From Penaeicola halotolerans (GTDB lineage: Bacteria > Bacteroidota > Bacteroidia > Cytophagales > Cyclobacteriaceae): a stretch of DNA of 64,000 bases. Each line of letters starts with the position of its first letter. Position 1 is the first letter of the stretch. The translations under genes were made by a program, and so were the position numbers. Positions 42,566-51,254 of this stretch are shown piece by piece. The notes beneath the pieces were generated by a model. That model was given only the letters and a program-made list of their open reading frames with translations, was not told the origin of the DNA and ran no database searches. The DNA lies in assembly GCF_016464625.1 (NCBI RefSeq), contig NZ_JAEAGO010000001.1:620001-684000 (forward strand), given 5' to 3'.

Positions 42566-43511
42566 GTCAATAAAATTAATCATCGGGACGGTGTTTGCAC
42601 TTGTCCTGATGATCCACACAGTATCTGCTCAGTCACTTTTAGAAGAGGCTTCTTTTAGAGAAAGTGGCATCAAGCGATTAGAAATCAATAGTAGCTTCAT
42701 TGAGGTAGATTATCAAGGAGGCATGGGAGAGGAGTTGACCTTTGCTGGTAAGATTTTCGGAAAATCAAAAGATCAAAATCCGTACAAAATACGCTATGAG
42801 CGATTAGGGGAAACTATGAAGGTCTGGATCGAGGTATTAGAAAATAATAAATCATGGTTTATGAATAATGCATTAGAAGGAGCCTTCATCTTTACAGGTC
42901 CTTCTGATCTTGCGATTGATCTCAAGATATCTAGTGGTAATGCTTTTGTCAGAAATGTAAATCATGATTCACTGAGTTTTAGAGCATCATCAGGATCTAT
43001 TTCACTTCAGGATGTCCAAGGTCACATTTATGCCGCTACTACTTCAGGAATGCTAAAGCTTCAAAATATAAAAGGAGATATTTCAGGCAAAGTAACTTCA
43101 GGAAGTCTCAAAATGAACAATATAACTGGAAATCAAATGGATATCTCTAGTAGTTCTGGAAGTATTGAACTAGTAGAGATCAATATGCAAAGTGTATCAC
43201 TTTCAACAACTTCCGGTAGTATATCTATGACTGATGTAGCTGGTCTCTCACGTGCAAAAAGCTCTAGTGGTTCTATAAAAGGCAAGAATGTGCTGGCTAG
43301 TGAGACGCTCAACTTAAATACTTCGTCAGGATCTATAGCCATAGATTTTAACAATAAACTCAATGAGGGGAAAGTATCCTTAGCAGCCAGCAGTGGTTCA
43401 CTTTCTATCAACGGAAATAAGTCTTCCAAAAAGCTTGAGATGGGACAGGGGAATAGCTTTCGCATCAATGGAAGAAGCTCTTCAGGAAGTCAGAAATTGA
43501 CTTTTAGGTAA
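42558..43511 (+). CDS. Exported DUF4097-type beta-repeat protein
   Basis: About 317 residues; I take the ATG at 42558, which overlaps the TM2 stop, over a GTG at 42549. Signal peptide IIGTVFALVLMIHTVSAQ. The body is a row of short parallel-beta repeats each carrying a SSGS/TSGS turn (SSGNAFVRNVNHDSLSFRASSGSISLQDV, TTSGMLKLQNI, SSSGSIELVEI), the hallmark of DUF4097/DUF4098 adhesin-like beta-helices. Probably periplasmic or surface-exposed; the role is unknown. Last gene of a three-gene operon, followed by a terminator. Confidence 0.88.
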   Translation: MYKSIKLIIGTVFALVLMIHTVSAQSLLEEASFRESGIKRLEINSSFIEVDYQGGMGEELTFAGKIFGKSKDQNPYKIRYERLGETMKVWIEVLENNKSWFMNNALEGAFIFTGPSDLAIDLKISSGNAFVRNVNHDSLSFRASSGSISLQDVQGHIYAATTSGMLKLQNIKGDISGKVTSGSLKMNNITGNQMDISSSSGSIELVEINMQSVSLSTTSGSISMTDVAGLSRAKSSSGSIKGKNVLASETLNLNTSSGSIAIDFNNKLNEGKVSLAASSGSLSINGNKSSKKLEMGQGNSFRINGRSSSGSQKLTFR

Positions 43512-43542
43512 TAAAGATAACTCTCAATTTTTTTAACTACCA

Positions 43543-43572
43543 CCACCTTGATTCACGTCAAGGTGGTTTTTA
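43543..43572 (+). terminator. Intrinsic terminator after the DUF4097 gene
   Basis: Perfect 9-bp stem CCACCTTGA / TCAAGGTGG followed by TTTTTAATT. Confidence 0.85.
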
Positions 43573-43573
43573 A

Positions 43574-43972
43574 TTACTTCACAGGCATTTCATTAGCCTC
43601 TTTGCCATCTTGGATGTCAAGTACCTCTGTTACCACATAGGTAGAAGCGCCTCTCCAAGGTACTGGAGCGAAGTATTCTTTATATCTAAGCTCTACAAAG
43701 CGACCGCTAGCTCGCTCCAATTTGGATGCGATTTCATCACTTTCTACACTAAATCTAAATTCATTGCTCTGTAATCCTCCTGGGGTAGGACTCTGAAACC
43801 CGGCTTGGACTAGTCTACCTTCATAGGTTTTAAATACAAAACCTTTCTTCTCAAAATAGTTTAGATCTCCCGCTTTGACACCTTCACTGAATACAAAAAA
43901 GTACCGCCACCAAATGATGATAGCAAGCACAACAAGTCCAATAGGTATGGCAATTTTTAAGAATTTTTTCAT
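43574..43972 (-). CDS. Membrane-anchored protein of unknown function
   Basis: 132 residues with one N-terminal transmembrane helix (IAIPIGLVVLAIIIWWRYFFVF) and a small soluble domain with GDLNYFEKKGFVFKTYEGRLVQAGF and FVELRYKEYFAPVPWRGASTYVVTEVLD. Similar proteins are common and uncharacterised in Bacteroidota. Transcribed alone, 59 bp downstream of the helicase gene on the same strand. Confidence 0.8.
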   Translation of the reverse strand: MKKFLKIAIPIGLVVLAIIIWWRYFFVFSEGVKAGDLNYFEKKGFVFKTYEGRLVQAGFQSPTPGGLQSNEFRFSVESDEIASKLERASGRFVELRYKEYFAPVPWRGASTYVVTEVLDIQDGKEANEMPVK

Positions 43973-44031
43973 AGTGTTGTTAGTTGACTATACAAATTAC
44001 AAAACATAGGCAAGATAAGTTAAAATCAAGA

Positions 44032-46473
44032 TTATTTTAACAATGCTGCCTGCATCTTAGCTATGCGATCTTCTAGCTTTTCAGAGCTTAGCTTAGCACG
44101 TAGCCGATCGACCATGATAGGAAAAGCAAAAGGAGTAGGTCTAGCGCATCTTTGTAAATGTATTTTTTGTTGATTGATACGCTGCATGGCTTTGATCAAT
44201 CGTTCCTTTTCAAGTTGCACGGTCAACACTTCTTCTTTGGCTTGGTATAAAAGTAAATTCTCAGGATCGTATTGTTCAAAGACGCCATAGAGAATTCCCG
44301 AAGAAGCTTGTAAGTGTTTTTGAGTGATGCCTTTCCCTGGGAATCCTTGAAAGATCAAACCCGCTATGCTGGCAATATCTCTAAACTTTCTTTTGGCCAT
44401 TTCTGCTTGGTTGATACTTGCATAGATATCACTCAGTAGATTATTCATCGAAAATAAATCAGTGGATAGCGCTTCTTCTATCGGTATAGGCTCATCAGAA
44501 AGAAGTTCAAACCCGTAATCATTCATGGCTATGCTAAAGGATATTGGAGTATCTAAACTGATTCTATAAGCGATCAATGAAGAGAGTACTTCATGTACAA
44601 AACGCCCCTCAAATGGATAAATGAATAGATGATGTCCTTCTTTGGTCTCTACATATTCTATCAAAAGTGTATTCAGATCAGGAATGATAGAAAGTCTCTG
44701 TTGCGTTTCTAAGATTGGTTGGATAGTCTGTAGCTCTATACTTTCATACCGCCCTAAAGCCGCTTGATGAAGTTCTTCTCTGATCATATTGGAGAGTTGT
44801 GAAGAGAGCGGCATCCGACCGCCCATCCAGCGAGGTACGATTCCTGTTTTACGATTGGATCTACGGACGAGTACTTGCATCTCTTTAATCTGGATAAATT
44901 CGAGACTTCTTCCAGCAAAGAAAAACACATCTCCTTTTTTGATTTTACTGATAAAACTTTCTTCTACCTGTCCGATATAGCCTCCAGTCATGTACTTCAC
45001 TTTCAGCATAGGATCACTCACGATCGTACCAATGGATAGTCGATGTCTCAGTGCTATTTTCTTATTTTCAACCTTATATTTCCCATCTATGAGTGATACT
45101 TTAGCATATTCATCATAGCCACTTAGACTTTCTCCTCCATCAGTGATGAATTTTAAGACCCATTGCCATTCTTCATCAGTGATCTCTTTAAAGCAAAAGG
45201 TGGTTTTGATCTGATCAAGTATTTTGTTTGGCTCAAATCCCTCCCCGACAGCTAAGGTCACCAAGTATTGTATCAGTGTATCGAAACTTTTCTCCAAGGG
45301 GATTCTGTCTTCAAAGCGCTTGTTTTTGATGGCCTTTTGTAGTGCAATGCTCTCTATGAGTTCTAGAGAGTTGGTAGGAAGGAAGTATATCATACTTTGA
45401 GCTCCTGGTTGATGTCCACTACGACCTGCTCTTTGTGCAAATCTGGCTACACCTTTAGGACCGCCTACTTGTATGACAGTCTCTACAGGTCTAAAATCGA
45501 CTCCCAGATCTAGACTTGATGTGCAGACTACTAACTTCAGTTTTCCTTGATGTAGCGCTTCCTCTACCCATGCTCTGACGTCATTGTCAAGTGACCCATG
45601 GTGCATCGCTATCAGACCAGAGAGTTCTGGAGCAAACTCCAGAATCTTTTGATACCACATCTCTGTCTGAGATCTGGTATTGGTGAATAGGAGTGTGGTC
45701 TTACTTTTTTCAATGATGGGCAAGATTTCAGGAAGCATCTTGATACCCAAGTGTCCACCCCAGGGATATTGTTCTACCTTAGGTGGCAAGATTGACTTTA
45801 CGACTATTTTCTTGTTGATATCAGCGATGACACTTACGCTTTCTGGATAGTTTGAGCCTAGTAAAACCTCCTTAGCTTGCTCTAAATTGCCTATGGTGGC
45901 AGATATCCCCCAAATCTTCAGAGGCTTATCAGTTAAAGACTTGATTTTAGACAGTGCTAGCTCTATCTGTACCCCTCGTTTATTGCCCAGTAACTCGTGC
46001 CATTCATCTACGACTACTGATTTGAGTGTCGAAAATAGTTTATGAGAGTCTTTTTGACTTAGTAGCAGGTGCAAACTTTCTGGTGTAGTAATGAGACACT
46101 CTGGCATATTTCGTTTTTGTTTCTGCCGCTCTGCCGATGTTGTATCTCCGCTTCTTACCGCTACCTGCCATGGGAGTTCAAGAGCCTCACAGACCTGTTC
46201 CATAGCCAATTTGATATCCTGTGCGAGCGCTCTCAACGGAGTGATCCAAATGATCTGTAGTCCATTTTTCTTTGGTTTAAGATAGTCTGGATTTTGCTGA
46301 ATATACTCCATGAGTACAGGTAGCCAAAGGGAATAAGTCTTGCCACTACCAGTAGGTGCGTTGAGTAAGCCACTCTTACCCTCTAGATAAGCTCGCCATA
46401 CTTCCTCTTGAAATGGAAACGGCTTCCAGCCTTTTTGAGCAAAAAATGTATGACCTATTGAAATATCAGCCAT
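44032..46473 (-). CDS. Ligase-associated DEXH-box helicase (Lhr-like)
   Basis: About 813 residues from the ATG at 46473, overlapping the ligase stop by 8 bp; a longer frame from 46503 is less likely. Superfamily 2 helicase: Walker A NAPTGSGKT, ITPLRALAQDI, TTPESL, DEWH in VVVDEWHELLG, SATIGN, then the C-terminal RecA domain with MHHGSLD, CTSSLDLGVDF and QRAGRSGHQPG, and the long Lhr-type C-terminal winged-helix region. It is the helicase partner of the ATP-dependent ligase encoded directly upstream, in the family annotated as ligase-associated DNA damage response. The exact repair role is not known. Confidence 0.93.
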   Translation of the reverse strand: MADISIGHTFFAQKGWKPFPFQEEVWRAYLEGKSGLLNAPTGSGKTYSLWLPVLMEYIQQNPDYLKPKKNGLQIIWITPLRALAQDIKLAMEQVCEALELPWQVAVRSGDTTSAERQKQKRNMPECLITTPESLHLLLSQKDSHKLFSTLKSVVVDEWHELLGNKRGVQIELALSKIKSLTDKPLKIWGISATIGNLEQAKEVLLGSNYPESVSVIADINKKIVVKSILPPKVEQYPWGGHLGIKMLPEILPIIEKSKTTLLFTNTRSQTEMWYQKILEFAPELSGLIAMHHGSLDNDVRAWVEEALHQGKLKLVVCTSSLDLGVDFRPVETVIQVGGPKGVARFAQRAGRSGHQPGAQSMIYFLPTNSLELIESIALQKAIKNKRFEDRIPLEKSFDTLIQYLVTLAVGEGFEPNKILDQIKTTFCFKEITDEEWQWVLKFITDGGESLSGYDEYAKVSLIDGKYKVENKKIALRHRLSIGTIVSDPMLKVKYMTGGYIGQVEESFISKIKKGDVFFFAGRSLEFIQIKEMQVLVRRSNRKTGIVPRWMGGRMPLSSQLSNMIREELHQAALGRYESIELQTIQPILETQQRLSIIPDLNTLLIEYVETKEGHHLFIYPFEGRFVHEVLSSLIAYRISLDTPISFSIAMNDYGFELLSDEPIPIEEALSTDLFSMNNLLSDIYASINQAEMAKRKFRDIASIAGLIFQGFPGKGITQKHLQASSGILYGVFEQYDPENLLLYQAKEEVLTVQLEKERLIKAMQRINQQKIHLQRCARPTPFAFPIMVDRLRAKLSSEKLEDRIAKMQAALLK

Positions 46474-48055
46474 ATATGGAAAGTAGCTTTTTGAGATCAG
46501 CAAGTGTATTAGCTTCTTTGGCTGTTTTATCTTTTCTCCATCTGAGTATTCTAGGAAATCTCAATGCTATGCCTGACTTGTGTCTTGGGCTTTTTTGGAT
46601 ACCCTCGAAAGCTATTTCAAATACTAATTCTGGAACAACCGTTCTCACGGGGCCAAACTTTTCTTTTGTGTTCTTCTTTACGAAGGCATCTATTTCCTTT
46701 AACTCAGCATCTGTCAGACCTGAGTAGGCTTTGGCAAAAGGAACTAAGAGATCTCCGTCCCATACGGCCAAAGTGTAATCTGTAAATAAATCTGCTCGCC
46801 TTCCATGACCTTTTTGAGCATAGAGCATCACACCATCTATCGTGAGTGGATCTATCTTCCACTTCCACCAAGAGCCTCGTTTTCGCCCTACTTCGTAAGC
46901 AGCATCTTTATGCTTGATCATCATACCTTCAGCGAGCATCTCTCTTGACTTTTCTCTCAGTTGAGTCAAATGATCCCAACTGTCTGCAGAGATTAGAGGA
47001 GATAATATAAAAGTTGGGATAGTCGTAAAGCACTCATGCAGTTCCTCCAAAAGTGATCTTCGAACTTCTTGTGGGCTTTCTCTGATATCGCTGCCTTTCC
47101 ATTCGAGAAGGTCATACGCAATAAATGATATAGGAGCCTCTTGTAAGATCTTTTTGGACAGGACTTTTCGGCCTATTCTTGTTTGAAGCAATGCAAATGA
47201 TAAAGGTTGTCCATCGGCATAGGGAATGATCTCACCATCTAATACAGTCCCATCAGGCAGTGATTTAAAAGCATGTAGCTCTGGAAATTTGTCTGTTACT
47301 AACTCTTCTCCTCTCGACCAGATATACACTTCCCCACCTCTGATGATGATTTGTCCTCTAATGCCATCCCATTTCCATTCTATCTGCCACTGCTTGATAG
47401 ACCCTAATTCCTTTGGATGATCCTCTATTGGATGGGCTAGGTAAAAAGGGTAAGGTTTAGAGTGATCATCTTGATGTCTTTCCTCCAAGATGAGTTTTTG
47501 GAAGCTAATCCTATCAGGATGCCAGTCACCCATTAGTCTATGCGCTATCACAGACTTGTCTATGTCAAATGCCTCTGCAATGGCTCTAGTTACCAGATTT
47601 TGAGAAACACCAATTCTAAAACCACCAGTAATGAGCTTGGTAAAAACAAACCGCTCTTTTTGATCTAAACTCTGCCAAGCATTTATTATACGAGCCTTCT
47701 TTTCTGACTCTTCTAAATCTTTAAGGTCTTGCAAATAGTTGATCCACCAAGTCAAGCTATGTGATGTATTATTTTCAGTGATAGGAAGTAGGAGGGAGAT
47801 AGTCTCTGCTAGATCACCCACAGTATGGTAGCTCTCTTCAAAAAGCCAATCTGGAATACCAGCATAGTCAGCTGTCCAGATTCGAAGTAATGTAGTGTTG
47901 ATTTGCCTTTTTGGTCTTCTATGGGTAAAAAGCGCTAATGCCCAGAGCTTATCCTCATCAGGGGCATCTAAAAAGTAAGTTTTCAGAATCTGAACCTTGT
48001 CATTAGTCTTATTGGTCTGGTCCAGTTCTTCAAAGAGTCTTGCAAAGCGCTTCAT
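46466..48055 (-). CDS. ATP-dependent DNA ligase, LigB-like, of the damage-response pair
   Basis: 529 residues. N-terminal DNA-binding helical domain, then the nucleotidyl-transferase core with the adenylated Lys in EWKWDGIRGQ (KxDG), motif III-type VYIWSRGEE and EIIPYADG, motif IV FIAYDLLEW, motif V SWWKWK, and the OB-fold. It seals nicks using ATP. Its stop overlaps the helicase start by 8 bp. In many bacteria the same operon also carries an MBL-fold exonuclease and the phosphodiesterase PdeM; neither is next to it here. Confidence 0.93.
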   Translation of the reverse strand: MKRFARLFEELDQTNKTNDKVQILKTYFLDAPDEDKLWALALFTHRRPKRQINTTLLRIWTADYAGIPDWLFEESYHTVGDLAETISLLLPITENNTSHSLTWWINYLQDLKDLEESEKKARIINAWQSLDQKERFVFTKLITGGFRIGVSQNLVTRAIAEAFDIDKSVIAHRLMGDWHPDRISFQKLILEERHQDDHSKPYPFYLAHPIEDHPKELGSIKQWQIEWKWDGIRGQIIIRGGEVYIWSRGEELVTDKFPELHAFKSLPDGTVLDGEIIPYADGQPLSFALLQTRIGRKVLSKKILQEAPISFIAYDLLEWKGSDIRESPQEVRRSLLEELHECFTTIPTFILSPLISADSWDHLTQLREKSREMLAEGMMIKHKDAAYEVGRKRGSWWKWKIDPLTIDGVMLYAQKGHGRRADLFTDYTLAVWDGDLLVPFAKAYSGLTDAELKEIDAFVKKNTKEKFGPVRTVVPELVFEIAFEGIQKSPRHKSGIALRFPRILRWRKDKTAKEANTLADLKKLLSIYG

Positions 48056-48140
48056 ATATTACTCCTATGGCATTGTGAATTTAACAGTTAACAAGAGTAA
48101 TTGTTAGTTGCCTGACAGATTATGTCACTAATATTAAATA

Positions 48141-48171
48141 AAAAATCCTGCCTCTTTAGGAAGCAGGATTT
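48141..48171 (-). terminator. Intrinsic terminator after citrate synthase
   Basis: 9-bp stem AAATCCTGC / GCAGGATTT and a run of T on the minus strand, 18 bp after the gltA stop. Confidence 0.85.
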
Positions 48172-48188
48172 CTCTGATTGATGTAGGA

Positions 48189-49475
48189 TTAACGCTTATT
48201 CATTTCTACGTATGGTCTTTGCGTATATCCAGTGTATACTTGTCTTGGTCTACCAATCGGCTCACCATTTTCTCTCATTTCTTTCCACTGCGCTATCCAG
48301 CCTGGAAGTCTACCAAGGGCAAACATCACAGTGAACATATCAGTAGGAATACCTAGTGCTCTGTAGATGATACCTGAGTAGAAATCTACGTTTGGATAAA
48401 GCTTTCTTTCGATAAAGTACTCATCATTAAGCGCAGCTTCTTCAAGCTTTTTAGCAATCTCTAAGATAGGATCGTTAACTCCCAACTTGCTTAATACATC
48501 ATCTGCAGCCTTTTTGATGATTCTAGCTCTTGGATCAAAGTTCTTATAAACTCTGTGACCAAAGCCCATCAGTCTGAAAGGATCATTTTTATCTTTTGCT
48601 TTGGCTAAGTACTTATCAGCATCTCCACCATCTGCTTTGATCGCTTCAAGCATCTCTATCACTGACTGATTAGCACCTCCGTGAAGTGGTCCCCAAAGGG
48701 CATTGATACCAGCAGAAATAGAAGCATATATACTTGCCTGAGAAGATCCTACGATCCTTACTGTAGAAGTAGAGCAGTTTTGCTCGTGATCTGCATGAAG
48801 AATGAGCAATTTATCAAGAGCATTAGCTACTACTGGATCTACTTCGTACTTTTCAGCAGGAAGCGCAAACATCATTTTCAAGAAGTTTGAACAGTAGTCT
48901 AAGCTATTGTCTGGATAGTTTACCGGGTGACCTACTTTATTCTTGTAAGACCAAGAAGCAAAAGTAGGAAGCTTAGCAAGTAATCTAATAATACTCAAAT
49001 TGACCTCCTCAGCAGATCTATTGGGATCTAATGACTGAGGATAAAAAGCTGTCAAAGAACAAACCAAAGAAGATAATACGCCCATTGGATGCGCGTTAGA
49101 AGGGAAGCCTTCTAGGATCTTTTTGATGTCTTCGTGTACGAGTGTATGTGTAGTGATTTCATTTGAGAACTTAGCATATTGCTCAGCTGTAGGTAGCTCA
49201 CCATATATGAGTAGATAAGAAACCTCTAAAAAGTTAGACTTATCAGCTAAGTCTTCGATGTTATAACCTCTGTATCTTAAAATACCATTTTCACCATCAA
49301 GATAAGTAATAGCACTCGTTGTAGCGCCTGTGTTTTTGTATCCTGGGTCTATGGTGATCAAGCCTGAAGCACCTCTAAGTTTGGCGATATCAATGGCTTT
49401 CTCTTGCTCAGTACCTTCTATGACAGGCAGCTCATATTCTTGGCCGTCATACGAAAGTTTTGCTATTTCTGACAT
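48189..49475 (-). CDS. gltA: Citrate synthase
   Basis: First step of the TCA cycle, oxaloacetate plus acetyl-CoA to citrate. 428 residues, the long type II form. Catalytic His in LHGGANQSVIEML, His in GFGHRVYKNFDPRA, and Asp in the DFYSGIIYRALGIP region; the N-terminal beta domain (YDGQEYELPVIEG) is typical of the NADH-regulated Gram-negative form. Single gene with its own terminator. Confidence 0.97.
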   Translation of the reverse strand: MSEIAKLSYDGQEYELPVIEGTEQEKAIDIAKLRGASGLITIDPGYKNTGATTSAITYLDGENGILRYRGYNIEDLADKSNFLEVSYLLIYGELPTAEQYAKFSNEITTHTLVHEDIKKILEGFPSNAHPMGVLSSLVCSLTAFYPQSLDPNRSAEEVNLSIIRLLAKLPTFASWSYKNKVGHPVNYPDNSLDYCSNFLKMMFALPAEKYEVDPVVANALDKLLILHADHEQNCSTSTVRIVGSSQASIYASISAGINALWGPLHGGANQSVIEMLEAIKADGGDADKYLAKAKDKNDPFRLMGFGHRVYKNFDPRARIIKKAADDVLSKLGVNDPILEIAKKLEEAALNDEYFIERKLYPNVDFYSGIIYRALGIPTDMFTVMFALGRLPGWIAQWKEMRENGEPIGRPRQVYTGYTQRPYVEMNKR

Positions 49476-49611
49476 ATATGTTGGGTTTTTATATAATTGA
49501 AATATTAAAATTCACGCCCTAAGATAACTAAAAAGACTTTCATTCTTGGTATCCAATTTAAAAATGAAAAGTACTTCTATCCTTTTGTAAACAAAATGGT
49601 ATTGTGACTAC

Positions 49612-49947
49612 TCAAGCTTTCACTTTACTGCGAAAACTTAATTTGATGAGACCCGCGGCATAACTCACATAAAAGCTCATCACGGTCATAGTCGTCATCA
49701 AAAGTAGTGCTTTAGGAAAATTTGGAATGCCAATATGTATTCCAAATGGCATCATCACTAACCAAACTAGGGTAAGTACAGATCCAAAAACCATAAAAGC
49801 CATCAAAGCTGATCCTAAAGCTAAAAATAAAGTTTGAACACCCTTCACATCGACACTTCTCACCCCGTAATAAAATCCAGAAATGATGAAAAATGCTAGT
49901 CCCATCATTATTTCTAGTGTCCAATCTATTGTTATCATTTGATTCAT
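49612..49947 (-). CDS. Four-helix membrane protein of unknown function
   Basis: 111 residues with about three or four hydrophobic helices (LEIMMGLAFFIISGFYYGV, TLFLALGSALMAFMVFGSVLTLVWLVMM, ALLLMTTMTVMSFYVSYAAGLI). An ATG three codons in is an alternative start. I do not recognise a family. It stands alone between gltA and the suf operon. Confidence 0.6.
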   Translation of the reverse strand: MNQMITIDWTLEIMMGLAFFIISGFYYGVRSVDVKGVQTLFLALGSALMAFMVFGSVLTLVWLVMMPFGIHIGIPNFPKALLLMTTMTVMSFYVSYAAGLIKLSFRSKVKA

Positions 49948-50000
49948 GTTTATACATGTATATAATCGTAAACAAATAAAATTTGTTCGGTTCAGATCAA

Positions 50001-50031
50001 AAAAATAAGGGAAAACTTAGTGCTTTCCCTT
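50001..50031 (-). terminator. Intrinsic terminator after the suf/bacilliredoxin operon
   Basis: 8-bp stem AAGGGAAA / TTTCCCTT with TTATTTTTTTG downstream on the minus strand. Confidence 0.8.
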
Positions 50032-50055
50032 AACTATTTTGAATGTCTGTTTCTC

Positions 50056-50475
50056 TTAGTCACAAAACTCTGCGAAAACATCCACTAAATGGTCACCGAT
50101 CATCTGTGCGGTACGACCTTCGATATGATGTCTTTCGATGAAATGTACTAGCTCACCGTCCTTGAATAAAGCTACTGCTGGAGAAGATGGTGGATAAGGC
50201 GCTGTTAACTGTCTCAGTCTGTCTACAGCTTCTTTATCAACACCTGCAAATACCGTAGCAAGCACGTCTGGCTTTTTAGGTGATTTAGCAATACCGTATT
50301 TCACGCCTGGTCTGGCAGCACCCGCAGCACAGCCACACACAGAATTGATAACGATAAGAGAAGTCCCTTTATGATTTGTCAGATGGTTGTCCACATCCGC
50401 TTGAGTTTTGAACTCTACGAAACCTGCTTCTGTCAGGTCTGCTCTCATGGGAGCTACAAGTTGTTCTGGATACAT
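50056..50475 (-). CDS. brxB: Bacilliredoxin, BrxA/BrxB family
   Basis: 139 residues, thioredoxin-like fold with the active site SVCGCAAG (CGC) after LIVINS. The N-terminus MYPEQLVAPMRADLTEAGF is diagnostic of BrxA/YphP and BrxB/YqiW. It removes bacillithiol from bacillithiolated proteins and is then reset by bacillithiol and YpdA; a ypdA homologue lies at 22781-23755. It is the last gene of the suf operon (12-bp gap), suggesting protection of the Fe-S assembly machinery from oxidation. Assignment between BrxA and BrxB is uncertain. Confidence 0.93.
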   Translation of the reverse strand: MYPEQLVAPMRADLTEAGFVEFKTQADVDNHLTNHKGTSLIVINSVCGCAAGAARPGVKYGIAKSPKKPDVLATVFAGVDKEAVDRLRQLTAPYPPSSPAVALFKDGELVHFIERHHIEGRTAQMIGDHLVDVFAEFCD

Positions 50476-50487
50476 ATGCTTTACTTT

Positions 50488-50817
50488 TTATAAAAACCCT
50501 AATTCTAATTTAGCTGCTTCAGACATCATATCTTGCGTATAAGGTGGATCAAATGTGATTTCCACTTCTACTTCATTGATGCCTTCGATTTCACTGACTG
50601 CTTTTTTGACCTCTCCAGGTATATGCTCAGCTGCTGGGCAAGATGGAGAAGTCAGTGTCATTAAGATGAATACATTATTAACAGGATAGAGATTGATCTC
50701 ATAGATTAATCCTAGCTCGTAGATATCTACAGGAATCTCAGGATCATATACCGTCTTGAGCGCAGCGACTACGCGCTCTTTCATTTCTTCCTTGTTGATT
50801 ACACCTTCTTCACTCAT
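50488..50817 (-). CDS. sufT: SufT/DUF59 Fe-S assembly factor
   Basis: 109 residues, MIP18/DUF59 family. Core motif VYDPEIPVDIYELGLIYEI and LTSPSCPAAEHIPGEVKKAV with the conserved Cys, ending DPPYTQDMMSEAAKLELGFL. SufT-type proteins aid maturation of Fe-S proteins after cluster assembly. Fits in the suf operon between sufE and the bacilliredoxin gene. Confidence 0.92.
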   Translation of the reverse strand: MSEEGVINKEEMKERVVAALKTVYDPEIPVDIYELGLIYEINLYPVNNVFILMTLTSPSCPAAEHIPGEVKKAVSEIEGINEVEVEITFDPPYTQDMMSEAAKLELGFL

Positions 50818-50819
50818 AA

Positions 50820-51254
50820 TTATTTCTGCATTTGCAATTTTGCTTGGCAGGCCAAAGCGTACATTTTCATTTGTTTGATCATCGCTGCTAGACCATTAGA
50901 TCTTTGCGACCCTATGATTGAGCCCATTCCTATTTTTTCTATAAAATATAGGTCAGCTGATAGTATATCTTCAGGCTTTTGCTGATTGAGCACTCGGATC
51001 AAGAGACTAATGAGTCCTTTTGTGATATCTGTATTACTATCTGCATTGAAAGAAACTTTGTCAGCATCGGTATCAGCTGTCAACCAGACTTTAGATTGGC
51101 ATCCTTTGATGATGTTATCTTCTGTCTTGTCACTTTCAGCCATTGCTGGAAGTTTAGCTCCTAGCTCCATGATGTAGAAGATAGTACTCTCTCTGTCATT
51201 ACCTAAGATAGCAAATTCATCTATGATTTGATCTTGTATGCTATTGATGGTCAT
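50820..51254 (-). CDS. sufE: Sulfur acceptor SufE
   Basis: 144 residues. SufE fold with the acceptor Cys in IIKGCQSKVWL. It takes sulfane sulfur from SufS and passes it to the SufBCD scaffold. Starts inside the end of sufS (4-bp overlap). Confidence 0.94.
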   Translation of the reverse strand: MTINSIQDQIIDEFAILGNDRESTIFYIMELGAKLPAMAESDKTEDNIIKGCQSKVWLTADTDADKVSFNADSNTDITKGLISLLIRVLNQQKPEDILSADLYFIEKIGMGSIIGSQRSNGLAAMIKQMKMYALACQAKLQMQK

